A stretch of 64,000 nt of DNA. It comes from Pelodera strongyloides (Eukaryota; Nematoda; Chromadorea; Rhabditida; Rhabditidae). The position numbers and the translations under genes are program-made. Below are positions 10,431 through 21,352 of the stretch, piece after piece (position 1 is the stretch's first letter; every line of letters begins with the position of its first letter). Under the pieces are notes generated by a model. It did not search any database. It was not told where the DNA came from and worked only from the letters and a program-made list of their open reading frames with translations. The stretch is from the NCBI GenBank assembly GCA_036852015.1, contig JAANDG010000700.1, positions 1 to 64,000 of the forward strand. The letters run 5' to 3'.

Positions 10431-12210
10431 ATGCATCACAGCGACATGCATTGCAGTCTTTTGATCTTCGTCGGCCTCCTGGCTTCGACTACACTTGTTG
10501 AGGCATCCTATACACCTTGCCAAACTGGATATGGTTTCTTCATGCTCCTTCAAAAGGCCTTCGCCAAGGTGGAGTACCAACAGACAATTGAGTATCGTCT
10601 GCAGACTGAATGCGCTTCCTGCACACTCACTGCGAAACTTCTTAAGCTTATGGAACTTATCGTCCTGGCCAACACGAATCAACTGACAATCGTCACAGAG
10701 ACCGTCGACATGACTGATGCAAGCTGCTTCAATCTTCTTGTTACATACTCGCAAAGTCTGGTAGTAGATAGAAGCCCTGTACTCGTCAATAATACCAACC
10801 AGGCGCTCTCGGCCTGTGAAGTCGACGTGTCCGGTGTTGAAGAAAGCACCGAAAGCTCGTGGACGCTGTACAAGACGTGTTTCCGCGCTTATACGGTGAG
10901 CTGTGGAAAGGAGGACGAGCTCAAGAGCGTATGTGACCAGGTGGACGCGTTTGTGGATGAATCGTCGCTTAGTTTCCAAAAGAAAAACAAAACGTTCCCA
11001 CTCTGCAAGGAGATCATCATCGCTTGTTCCACCCCCGTTGAGGAACCAACGACTCCTGCTCCAACAACTCTCGCTGCCACAAGTTCCGCACCAAGACTCA
11101 GTGATTCAGAGGTGTGCGTGGTCCTATTCGAACTTTTTGCAGAGAAGATCCTGCTTCCTCCCGGCCAACTCAAGAAATTCCAATACCTGCTCAAACTACA
11201 GATGACTAAGCTCAGCATTACCGAGATCACCGTTGAATTCTTCTTGGAATGCTTCGCCATCTTCTTGGAAGAAGAATCAGAACTTGTGGTGCCAGAAGAC
11301 TGTGGATGCGAAGATATTGACGTAGAGGCTATTCTAGTCGAAACTTCCTTTACTGTGAACAATGACAAAGATGATTCGGAGTCAAAGAAGGATATCATTG
11401 AACAGCTGCACATCATTGTGGAAAAGTGCGGATGCACACCCTCTACACCTGTGACTGCTACCAACAATATCGAAGTAATCATTATCTCGATCAAGGCTTT
11501 CTTCACTAAGCTTAACAAACTGGATTGCGCAAAACCGTATCTGGACAAGTGCGAGAAGGCCAGTTTGGCTATTGGTACAGATCCTGACTGGGATGAGAAG
11601 GTTCGTCTCACTGTCCGCGGTCTCATCGAGGAATCGCTCTCTGTTTGCGCTGAGGTTGTTGTAGTGCAGACGACCGAGTCGTCAGTAACAGACGTCACCG
11701 AGCCAACCTACTGCAGCTGCCGGGAAATGGAAATTGAAATTATCGATGGCTTCCTTAAGTTCCTCCTCGAAGTCTTCGGAGAAGAAATTGCAACTTTCCC
11801 AGAAATCTCCATTCTGATCCAGAAGTACGAAGTGGAATTCAAGAAATGCTTCGACGAGGGCACGGAATGCTACTTTGATGATGAAGACGTTGATGTCCCA
11901 ACGCCTACCAGTGCCTGTGAACAGGACTACTCATGCGATCTTCAACTGCGATTGAGATCCAAATCGTTCATGGAAGAGACTGGATGCTGATCAGATCGCA
12001 CGCGTCATCGCTCACGCCCAAACGTGTCAGTTCTACCAGAAGAACCATCCTGTATTCGGAAAGCTCGGAGGTGCGGAGAAGTGTCTGGACGCGATGACGA
12101 AGAAGTGGTCGAAGACGCTGTGCCCGAAGTCGTACAAATCTGGATCGGGCTCAGGATCGGGCTCTGGCTCTGGCTCGGGATCTGGTAGCCACGGCAGCGG
12201 CGAAAATTAA
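10431..12210 (+). pseudogene. Secreted Ser-Gly-tailed protein, copy 3 (frameshifted)
   Basis: The sequence follows copy 2 closely from the signal peptide onward. One extra T at about 11971 (TCGTTCATGGAAGAG against TCGTTCAGGAAGAG) shifts the frame after residue 513. Translation then ends at 11990 after MEETGC. The rest of the gene, including the cysteine-containing C-terminal part and the Ser-Gly tail codons, persists out of frame to the old TAA at 12208-12210. A shortened secreted protein of 519 residues without the tail could still be made. The acceptor TTTCCAG lies at 10421-10427. The change is a single base, so a sequencing error must be excluded. Confidence 0.85.
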
Positions 12211-12975
12211 GAGAATACTGGAGATTTGAATTCTATGAATAAATAATTTTGTCAATTTCTGCAATCGTTCTTGTGAATTATACTACACCTGCATTCTTGA
12301 TAATGTGATTTTTCTAGTCTGCTTTCTAGAAGTTTGATGTACATAATGTTCACGTATAATCGGGGGCATGTGATTGTCATTAGACCTCAGAACCTTTGGT
12401 TAGTCCAAATATATGCAGCATATGTGAAAGCGTAATAAACAGGGTGACGTTTTAGCGTGCAGGTTTCTATATTGTGTGTATCGGGGTCGTGAATAAATTG
12501 CGCTGATAATGGGTAATCTATAGTATAAAATATGATATCCACATAAACCACCTAATCAACTAATGTGTATCTGTTGTGTGCTCACATGGGGAACTTGGGA
12601 AGAATATTAAAGAAACGGTGCTGGGAAGTGCAGGTTTCTATATTGTGTGTACCGGGGTCGTGAAGAAATTGCGCAGACAATGGATAATTTATACTATAAA
12701 ATATGATATCCACATAAATGGATGGATAAAGCTAAAAAGATGGAAAACTGTTTGGTAGTTAACGATTATCACTGAGATTTCCATTGAAAATCTATGTTTT
12801 TTACCATATTATTACCATACCATATTATTTACCATATTATTCGGATTAAATTGCGTATTTAGTACATTTTGATATGAATATTCTAAAATTATAATATTAT
12901 TATTATGCTAGTAAGTTAAGTAAGTATATACTTTTCCTTTGCTACCCCGAAGTGCGAAAGAACACTAAAATTCAC
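12211..12975. other. 3' flank of secreted-protein copy 3, no gene seen
   Basis: This repeats the flank found after copies 1 and 2, with AATAAA near 12239 and AT-rich sequence. No coding region is visible. Confidence 0.5.
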
Positions 12976-13110
12976 GAACTTCACAACCCCGCGTCTGCAC
13001 TCGTCGAGCAGACATTCTAATTCGGAAATTAGCGTGCCACAGTGTTTTCGGGTATAAAAGGGGGCTCGGAGCGCAGTCTCGAGCTCCGAAACCGCGGTGA
13101 TGGGGGATAT
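12976..13110 (+). promoter_or_regulatory. TATA-containing promoter-like module 5
   Basis: Same order of elements as module 1, with TATAAAAG at 13053-13060. GTGATGGGGGATATATTTTGACGG follows in two pieces around the usual position. The short frame seen after module 1 is closed here after five codons, which argues against a conserved peptide. Confidence 0.5.
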
Positions 13111-13201
13111 ATTTTGACGGAAAGGAATGTGAAAATAGTGTTTTTCAAAGAAAAATTGTTTATTAGGAGTGCAAATGTGGATAAATATATGTAGTAACGG
13201 T

Positions 13202-13370
13202 GCACGGCGGCAAGGTAGACCGGGGCTCCGGCTCCCACACGTTGGGCGTAGTTGCCCTTGCGGAGGAGACGGTGAAGACGTCCAACGGGGAATTGCAGAC
13301 CGGCACGGCTGGATCGGCTCTTGGCCTTTCCTCCGGACTTGGCTTTGCCTCCCTTTACACGGCCTGACAT
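13202..13370 (-). pseudogene. Histone H2A, truncated copy of block 2
   Basis: The first 56 codons of H2A remain, from MSGR to APVYLAAV, and then the sequence runs into the flank of duplication unit B. The start codon and the shared promoter with H2B are kept. Residue 5 is Val instead of Gly. The whole second half of the histone fold and the 3' stem-loop are gone, so no functional H2A can be made. It is the counterpart of the intact gene at 1801-2184. Confidence 0.93.
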
Positions 13371-13597
13371 GATGACGATTCGAGTACTTGACTGCGAGCG
13401 AGCTCACTGATGCGCTGGCGCGTGCGTGCGCCTTATTTAAGGGGGTGCACTCATGGGCGGGACTTGGCAGCGCGCACCAAGCAGACAGACAGAGGGGACA
13501 AAGGTCGCCCAAAGCCACGCCTCTTGGTGCACGCACTTAAATAAGGCACACAGCGAGCGACAGGCACACTTGCTCGCAAGTCCCACCAACGTACGTC
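13371..13597. promoter_or_regulatory. H2A/H2B divergent promoter of block 2
   Basis: This resembles 2185-2417, with CCTTATTTAAGG on the H2A side (near 13430) and CTTAAATAAGG on the H2B side (near 13546). The middle differs in a short stretch (GGGTGCACTCATGGGCGGG). Confidence 0.75.
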
Positions 13598-13969
13598 ATG
13601 CCACCCAAGCCATCCGCCAAGGGAGCCAAGAAGGCCGCCAAGTCTCAGAAAGCCGGACGCACCGGAGATAAGAAGAGGAGAAAGAGCCGCAAGGAGTCCT
13701 ACTCCGTCTACATCTACCGTGTGCTCAAGCAGGTCCACCCTGACACCGGAGTCTCCTCGAAGGCGATGTCGATCATGAACTCGTTCGTCAATGACGTGTT
13801 CGAGCGCATCGCCGCCGAGGCCTCCCGTCTGGCCCACTACAACAAGCGGTCGACGATCTCGTCTCGCGAAATCCAGACTGCCGTCCGTCTCATCCTGCCC
13901 GGAGAGCTTGCCAAGCACGCCGTCAGCGAGGGAACCAAGGCTGTGACCAAGTACACCTCCTCCAAATAA
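13598..13969 (+). CDS. Histone H2B, copy 2
   Basis: The 123-residue product equals that of copy 1 and the coding bases look the same throughout, including silent sites. It is intronless, with a TATA-like box about 50 nt upstream and a stem-loop 36 nt after the stop. The divergent H2A partner is truncated, so this promoter now serves H2B alone. Confidence 0.98.
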   Translation: MPPKPSAKGAKKAAKSQKAGRTGDKKRRKSRKESYSVYIYRVLKQVHPDTGVSSKAMSIMNSFVNDVFERIAAEASRLAHYNKRSTISSREIQTAVRLILPGELAKHAVSEGTKAVTKYTSSK

Positions 13970-14004
13970 GTCTCTTTGAGACTTCTGGATAACCCTAACC
14001 CAAC

Positions 14005-14020
14005 GGCCCTCTTTAGGGCC
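14005..14020 (+). terminator. Histone mRNA 3' stem-loop of H2B copy 2
   Basis: GGCCCT-CTTT-AGGGCC, flanked as in copy 1. Confidence 0.92.
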
Positions 14021-14594
14021 ACATATACTTGAACGTTTGAGAATGAGAGTGAATTGACTGGATATATCGTATCAAAGAGATCGGTTTTTTATGCATACAA
14101 TAATAATAAAAGTATATAGTATCTCTAGCAAGTATCAATTCATCTGTTTATCTTGGAGGCAATAATTGTTAGCTCAACGCTACTCCGGGTCTTTATTTGT
14201 GTTGAGATAAATGGTAATTACTATCTAAAACCAGATATCATGTCAGATTCCATCATTTTTTTCCAACTGATCTCACTTCCTTTCTTTCATTTTTCACAGA
14301 TACTGAGCTCTGAGCCCGCTTTTATGCCGGAAAACATCACGCTAATTTCCAGACAAAAACAGGCGCTCGCATGCTAATTTTTGTTTCGTGAAATGATGCA
14401 ATTGTGGGAAAACTGCGTTTTGCTGCCTAGTGACACGAATTATCTAATCATAACGTATCTTTACAGAAGGAAATAGAGAAATTTAACGTTATTTCTACCT
14501 TCACACAAACAGTTTTTTCCTTTCCAGATGGTGTTTTCCTCCGTTTTTTATCGCTTTCTCCCACATTTAGTCTGATTTACCAAATTCACAGGTC
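14021..14594. other. Spacer between H2B and H3 with inverted module
   Basis: No gene is visible. At about 14300-14400 there is a diverged inverted copy of the TATA module (CTTTTATGCCGGAAAACATC). Its TATA box is altered to TTTATG, so this copy is probably inactive. Confidence 0.45.
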
Positions 14595-15128
<534 letters not shown>

Positions 15129-15160
15129 GTGCCTTAAAGCACAGTACATCTTAACCCAAC

Positions 15161-15176
15161 GGCCCTCTTTAGGGCC
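15161..15176 (+). terminator. Histone mRNA 3' stem-loop of H3
   Basis: GGCCCT-CTTT-AGGGCC lies 33 nt after the stop codon. Confidence 0.92.
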
Positions 15177-15479
15177 ACATAAGCTTGAACGTTTTATTTT
15201 AATTCTTGTGTATTCTAATTTAACCATCAATACAGGTTTTTCATGCTGCTACTCTGTATTAGACAAAGATCATGCGTTATCCTTGTTAGATTGTATCAAA
15301 AGAAAGGTTTATTGCTTGTCAGACGAATGGTTTTCATCAGAAATAAACGATAGAACTATAGGGACAATCTCATTGAAATATGTAATAAAATTCGTTTTAT
15401 TTGTTCGTAAAATAGATTAAAAAAACAATGAGATTGTGTCTATTTTCTTTGATCCCAGTGTAAAGCAGTCTAAAAGCTC

Positions 15480-15612
15480 TTCCTCGCCCCGCATATGCAC
15501 TCGCCGAGCTGGTATTCTAATTCGGAAATTAGCGTGCCACAGTGTTTTGGGGTATAAAAGCAGACCCAGAGCCCCGTCTCGAGCTCCGAAAATGCTCTGA
15601 TGGGGGAAATTT
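15480..15612 (+). promoter_or_regulatory. TATA-containing promoter-like module 6
   Basis: This is nearly identical to module 2 (3900-4025), with TATAAAAG at 15553-15560. It lies between H3 and H4 in block 2, as module 2 does between the lost H3 and H4 in block 1. The module was therefore part of the histone block before it duplicated. Confidence 0.5.
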
Positions 15613-15869
15613 TGTGACCATTTTTTTTATTCTTAGGTATTCTGACATACGAAGAAGATGGAATTGACTATTTTAATGAAAGTTTGGGGCTTGAAGGGAT
15701 AGAAATTTGAGGGTTGACATTTTATAGTTTGCAACTTCATAGTAGTATTTTCACTCCGACGCAATTCCATTTTAGCTTTATTTTGCCGAATTAAACTATA
15801 TATCACTATGGAGAGGCATATGGAATTCATCAAAGTATATATTCGTTAGTCTAATTACTCTGTATCTTT

Positions 15870-16336
<467 letters not shown>

Positions 16337-16379
16337 TTTGCCTCTCCGACACCGGAGAAACCCCAACTTATAACCCAAC

Positions 16380-16395
16380 GGCCCTCTTTAGGGCC
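16380..16395 (+). terminator. Histone mRNA 3' stem-loop of H4 copy 2
   Basis: GGCCCT-CTTT-AGGGCC lies 44 nt after the stop. Confidence 0.92.
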
Positions 16396-16838
16396 ACATA
16401 TACTTGAACGTTTGATTATGTAGATGAATGGATCTTGAAAGGGGAAACGAGACACTTCTTTTGAAGTATATATACCTTCACCATATCAATTATCAACTGT
16501 GTTGAACCGTATAAAAGGTTCTTTTGCTATCAAAGCCAAATCGCTAAACTAAGCAGTCCATATATGGTCGTATTGGCACTCTTCCATACCCTGCCCTCTG
16601 TATCTGTGGCCTCTCTTTGTCTCTCCCTCTGACCTGACCCCTATCTGGTGCACAATGGGGCAGGTGGTATGGGGAAGGTGATTTGGCGGGCAAATATGAA
16701 GAACACCCATCTGTTTAAATTTGGAGAACATAAGGGAAGTGCAAAAAAATGCCATTGGGAAAGAATATGAAAGAAACTGCGATAAGACAGAATTGCATGT
16801 TTTGTCATCGGGGTCGTGAAGAAATTCAGCAGATACTG
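16396..16838. other. Spacer after H4 copy 2, no gene seen
   Basis: This corresponds to about 4790-5595 of block 1, shortened. It runs up to the target-site duplication of the Merlin transposon. Confidence 0.5.
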
Positions 16839-17209
16839 CAGAATACGGCTAAACTTCGTTTTTTACTTGTCACCTATATTTATGATAATTTTGATATTAA
16901 TCAGTCTAGAAGTTGATTATAAATGTACTGATGGTAAAATAAAAGGTCGGAACAGCTAGAAAAAAAATTACGTTGATTTGAAGTTTTTTATTTTATGGAT
17001 CCTGCGCCGAGAAATAAACAAAACTCAGGCCTACGAAGTACTACAAATGACGTCTGTCCTGATAAATAGCCGAAATAGCCGTCATTCGGAGCCTTTCGTA
17101 CTCCCAAAACTACAAGGAAACTTCAAAACTACACTCACACAAAATTGCTTCTTTCCTATTTTTTTATTATTTTTTTCTTTTCTAGTGTTTTAATGATTGT
17201 ACCAATGCA

Positions 17210-17270
17210 AGCGCCCGCACACACGCGGCATTCCGGGCCCGGCCCGGAATGCCGCGTGTGTGCGGGCGCT
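17210..17270. repeat. Perfect GC palindrome 1 in the Merlin element
   Basis: Two 30-bp arms (17210-17239 and 17241-17270) pair perfectly around a single C. A small hairpin GCTGCCCTTCGGGCAGC follows directly. The core ACGCGGCATTCCGGGCC is shared with palindrome 2, but the outer arms differ. Confidence 0.95.
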
Positions 17271-17420
17271 GCCCTTCGGGCAGCGCAATGATAAAATGTA
17301 ATGATCGTTCGAGCAAAAGTGTTGTATCTTTTTATTGAATGTCATTGTGTTCTTCACCGTGTTATGCACTATCACTGTTTTATGCACCGCTAAATTGCTC
17401 GCTCACACTGTCACTGTATT

Positions 17421-17475
17421 GCTCGCTCACACGCGGCATTCCGGGCCCGGCCCGGAATGCCGCGTGTGAGCGAGC
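17421..17475. repeat. Perfect GC palindrome 2 in the Merlin element
   Basis: Two 27-bp arms (17421-17447 and 17449-17475) pair perfectly around a single C. The same CTGCCCTTCGGGCAG hairpin follows. It lies about 80 bp upstream of the transposase start, so it could fold in the leader of the transposase mRNA. Confidence 0.95.
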
Positions 17476-17555
17476 GCTGCCCTTCGGGCAGCTTTATGTT
17501 ATCACTGTTCACGCTTCTTCTCTTTTATCTGCTTTCAAAATTTCAGCTTCGCACA

Positions 17556-18545
17556 ATGTTAAATATGTTTGACTTGCATACCCTGTGCAGTGACCAGGAT
17601 ACTCTTCTGGAGAAGCTTCAACTATGGGGTTTAATTCCAAATCCTGGGGCATACCTCTGTCATCGTTGCTCGACGCCCCTTTCCCTGCAGAACAACTCAC
17701 GCGAACGGGACGGCCTGATTTGGAGATGCAATGGTTACGTTATTAACGGCAAGAGGAAACGAGTGAAGTGTAATACTACTATTTCTTTTCGAAAATCTAC
17801 ATTTTTCGAAAAATCTCACATGTCCATTCTTCAAGTTCTGGCCTTTACGCATCTCTGGACCGAAGGGTGCGCACTTGTATTTATCCAAAAACAAGTGCGC
17901 ATTGCATCTGAAGCCGCTGTTAACTGGTCTAGTTATTGCCGCGAAGTGGTCCTCTGTCATTTCATTGAGAAAAAACAACGCCTAGGAGGAATTGGTGTTA
18001 CCGTCGAAATTGATGAAAGTAAATTCGGCAAGCGAAAATATCACCGGGGTCATGCTGTGGAAGGAACTTGGGTGTTCGGGGGATATGAACGCGGCACGGG
18101 CCGCGTATTCATGGTCACGGTGGATAATAGAGGCGCAGACACTCTTCTACCGATTATTCAAGATTGGATACTGCCTGGTACAACCATCATTTCTGACTAT
18201 TGGCGATCCTACGACTGTCTATCATCTCATGGTTTCCAGCACCTCAAGGTTAACCATTCCATCAATTTTAAAGATCCAGTGACAGGGGCGCACACTAATT
18301 CAATAGAATCCAGTTGGAGAGCCGCAAAAGCTACCATGAGCTCTTCGGGAAGGAGAAAGGCTCACATACCTGGCAACCTGGCAAAGTATATGTTTTACAA
18401 ACGTTGCGGTGAGCTCAATCTCGACCGCACCGTCGAATTCCTACGCCTCGCTGGCGAACTTTATAACCCTCTTATTTGCCGTGATGATTCGAGTGACGAC
18501 TCCGACGCGACCGACGACGACGATGACATCACTTTTGCTGCTTGA
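17556..18545 (+). CDS. Merlin transposase (IS1016/IS1595-like DDE)
   Basis: The product has 329 residues from the ATG at 17556. The frame is open further upstream through palindrome 2, but TTTCAG just before this ATG and the lack of similarity upstream favour this start. An N-terminal zinc ribbon is visible (CHRC, then CNGY and CNTT). The catalytic DDE core follows: EIDESKFGKRKYHRG with the first Asp, the WVFGGYERGTG block, IISDYWRSY with the second Asp, VNHSINF and HTNSIESSWRAAK with the Glu. The order and motifs are those of Merlin/IS1016-type transposases. The tail is acidic (DDSSDDSDATDDDDD). The frame is complete. It would cut and paste the flanking element. Confidence 0.93.
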   Translation: MLNMFDLHTLCSDQDTLLEKLQLWGLIPNPGAYLCHRCSTPLSLQNNSRERDGLIWRCNGYVINGKRKRVKCNTTISFRKSTFFEKSHMSILQVLAFTHLWTEGCALVFIQKQVRIASEAAVNWSSYCREVVLCHFIEKKQRLGGIGVTVEIDESKFGKRKYHRGHAVEGTWVFGGYERGTGRVFMVTVDNRGADTLLPIIQDWILPGTTIISDYWRSYDCLSSHGFQHLKVNHSINFKDPVTGAHTNSIESSWRAAKATMSSSGRRKAHIPGNLAKYMFYKRCGELNLDRTVEFLRLAGELYNPLICRDDSSDDSDATDDDDDITFAA

Positions 18546-19147
18546 ATACCCCCCCACCCACTAAGTGCGTCTATTGCTTAATTGTTTGTTGTGCTCCATT
18601 GTAATTAGTACTAGTTTTGTAGTGTCTGCCCACAATGTGTGTTTTTCACCGCAGCTTTGTACTCATTTGGCTTTCATTCGCACTTGCACTACAGTTACCT
18701 TTCTTTGTTTGTTGTATTCAGCTGTCTGTTAACCGTTTTTGTTGCTTGTTTTAGTTTTTTGGATAACTAAATAAATATTAGTTTCAGGTGCACCCTATAG
18801 GAGTGTACAGGACAAGGACTTATAGGACAAGGAGGGAGCGTGCACATAGTAAGTTTCTCTGTTTTTCATATTTTCATTCTTCTCTTTCATCTTGATATTA
18901 TTTTAAACAGGTGTTTACTGCGGTTTTCCACGCTTCGTTTACCCTAAATCTGAACCAGATTAAAAACCTGCCTCACATAGGGCCATTTATTGCCAATTGC
19001 TGAATCTGAATCAGGATTTTTTAATTTGACGTTTACTGCTATTTCCGACACTTCTTTTGCTCTAATTCTGAATAAGAATCACATTCTGGCTCGAATAAGG
19101 TTCGTTAAACCAAATTATACGTGACAAGTAAAAACCGAAAAAATTCC

Positions 19148-19769
19148 CAGAATACTTATACATAGAATAAAGGATGATATAATCTAAATAAATGGGAGTA
19201 TTACATGATAGTCAAACGATTATCACTGTGTTTTCGTAGATGATCCACGTCTTTTACCACTTCTAGTTGCATTATTCATATTTAAGTGCCTTGTAATATA
19301 CTTTGAAGATAATATCCAAGAAATATCATTTCTACTTTTAAATATATATAGTTCCATTGATTCCCCCGAATAGTAAAAGCGCCCTAAAATCACACAGCAC
19401 AGCCCCTGTCTACACTGGTCGAGCAGACATTCTAATTCGGAAATTAGCGTGCCACAGTGTTTATGGGTATATAAGGGGGCTCGGAGCGCAGTCTCGAGCT
19501 CCGAAACCACGGTGATGGGGGATGTATTTTGACGAAAAGGAATGTTAAATAGTGTTTTTGAAAGAAAATGTGTTTAATAGGAGTGCAAATGTGGATAAAT
19601 ATAACTGTGTTATGTTCCTGAAAAACGCTTGCAAGTCCTCTATTGAGCCTGGAAACACAGCGTTGGATATTTTTAACTTCAAATCAATATGACAGTGGAG
19701 ATTTTGTACCGAATTTCGTACAAGATTTGTGAATAATGCTTTCCAAGCTAAGCGAAACACTCTGTTAAT
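19148..19769. promoter_or_regulatory. Continuation of block 2 with promoter-like module 7
   Basis: After the transposon, homology to block 1 (about 5598-6135) resumes. Module 7 has CTAATTCGGAAATTAG, GCGTGCCACAGTGTTTAT and a changed TATA box TATATAAG at 19468-19475, then the CTCGAGCTCCG hairpin. No gene follows. Confidence 0.5.
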
Positions 19770-20603
19770 CTCCGACCCAATGCGCGCCCAAATTGTGGCT
19801 TTCGACCCCACCGCCGACGCTAAATATGACTGAAATTTGCAGTGCCGACCCTTTAGCAGTACAAATAGTGTAGCAGTACAGTAGACAGCAGCAGTGAACG
19901 CATGCCAGCCAAACTGACCCAAGTCTGACCCAGGTCCGACCCAACTGGCGCGCTTGCAGCTCTTCCGCATGCACATCGCATTTTTCACGATGATTTTTTC
20001 AATTTTTTTTTTGCACTTTCTGGTTTCTTTCAATTTGTTTCTATTTCCTTTATTATTTCCTCCATTAACTTATTGCTATCACAGGTACCATTGCTTCACT
20101 TACTGGTGCGCGTTCAAGCAAGCAAACAAACGGAAGGAAACACGATAAAGTAAGTTTATGATGTGGTAAGAGTATAGGGTTCTCATCGGTCACTATAGAT
20201 AGACTCAGCCGTAGCAGTATATGTTACTAATAGTTTGTAATCTTCGCAGAATGACGCAGAAGTATTATATTTTAATTTACTATTTAATTTAGTACATTTA
20301 GACACTGGTGGTAAGCTCCATGGAAGTTCACAACATCAAAGATGCATTCTGCTGCCTGATACTAATACTGGACAATGGAAGATTCGCTAAAACTCCGTCA
20401 AATTTGAATGTTTAGTCATATACTGTGTATGTATTATTCGCAATAACAAACTACGCGTACAAATTACCCGACTCCAACCCAACAAAACAGTGGTTTTGCC
20501 GATCCAACTCCAACGCCTTTTTCAAATTTTTCGACCCGGGGCGGAAACTAGGACCGCCCAGAGTCGGACTTCGCTTTAGTTGGGTCGGCACTTTGGGTCG
20601 GAG
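19770..20603. mobile_element. Non-autonomous element with short inverted ends
   Basis: The stretch starts with CTCCGACCCAA at 19770 and ends with the exact inverse TTGGGTCGGAG at 20593-20603. It interrupts sequence that is continuous near 6390-6425 in block 1. Further CCGACCC motifs occur inside both ends. I found no target duplication and no open frame, so the class is unknown. Confidence 0.55.
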
Positions 20604-20689
20604 AGGAACATAGCAGTACAAACTTACAACAAGAAAACAAGGTAAACTCCCTAATGAGAAATGAAATCTCAATAAACGTGCAAATATGT

Positions 20690-20705
20690 GGCCCTAAAGA
20701 GGGCC
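20690..20705 (-). terminator. Orphan histone 3' stem-loop
   Basis: This is the third lone GGCCCT-CTTT-AGGGCC (minus strand), upstream of secreted-protein copy 4 with no H2A gene attached. Confidence 0.85.
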
Positions 20706-21352
20706 GTTGGGTTAGGTGTTTAGAAGTGGGGTTGTGAAGTAGCATATTAATGAAATAACTTGATCGTTTATAATTAAGAAAACTGTGTTTCCCCAACTAA
20801 ATTGGCAGCATTTTATTTGATACCTGGGATTTACCTGGGTAAAAAAGTATCAACTTTTTTAGGACCGATGAGCATTCAAAGAAATTGAATTTATTTGTGT
20901 TTCCATGTAATATTCACCAAAAATACTGAGCAAAACGTCTGACACAGACAAAATCCCAATGTTTTACTTTGTAAAAATTAAGTAAATTAAGTTCGTCAGT
21001 TGCACACATTCATTGCATAGACAATTTGGTTCTCTCAAATACATAATATATCTCAGATAATTCTCCTTTTTACTGTTCATATGATTCTAATGATCATTGA
21101 ATAAAGTAGCAGTTAGATCAGCAATTAGCCTGCCTTTCTGTGTCAGATGCCAACGGAGTTATCGGGTATTAAATTAAAACTCTGACAATCAGTGTTTCTG
21201 TTTTTTAGAGAAACCACAAACACATATAGATTAGAAAGAAACGCATGAATGGAAACGACGCGTTGGATATTACGCTTTTTGCTTTGTAGCTCACGCGGCT
21301 ATCGAACATAATTAAATATGTGAAACATAAATATGTACCCGCTTTCCAGAAT
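20706..21352. other. 5' flank of secreted-protein copy 4
   Basis: This is homologous to the flanks upstream of copies 2 and 3, but carries about 200 extra bases near 20830-21050. It ends with TTTCCAG at 21343-21349, a likely trans-splice acceptor. Confidence 0.5.

Larger units (their letters stand above)
9940..13195. repeat. 3.46-kb tandem duplication, unit B
   Basis: This unit begins with a second orphan stem-loop at 9940, holds secreted-protein copy 3 (frameshifted) and module 5, and breaks off at about 13195-13202, where the sequence jumps into the middle of an inverted H2A gene. A few bases (ACGG) are shared at the junction. Unit B lacks a short phrase (AACTAAGAAAAGAAATTGGG form) that unit A has near 9130. 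Confidence 0.9.
16847..19147 (+). mobile_element. Complete Merlin-superfamily DNA transposon
   Basis: The 2301-bp element is bounded by CAGAATAC on both sides (16839-16846 and 19148-19155), an 8-bp target duplication. The uninterrupted target is seen in block 1 near 5598. The terminal inverted repeats start with GG and share TTTTTACTTGTCAC, with about 20 of 27 bases matching. Merlin elements are eukaryotic relatives of bacterial IS1016 and make 8-9-bp duplications, in line with this. Inside lie two perfect GC palindromes (17210-17270, 17421-17475), a transposase gene and a diverged tandem repeat at 18905-19110. The intact transposase and clean duplication point to recent activity. Confidence 0.93.

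Noticed and set aside
16847..19147. Bacterial contamination, because the transposase looks like the IS1016/IS1595 family and the palindromes are GC-rich
   Set aside because: The element is flanked by an 8-bp duplication of nematode histone-cluster sequence and has Merlin-type ends and motifs, so it is a resident eukaryotic transposon.
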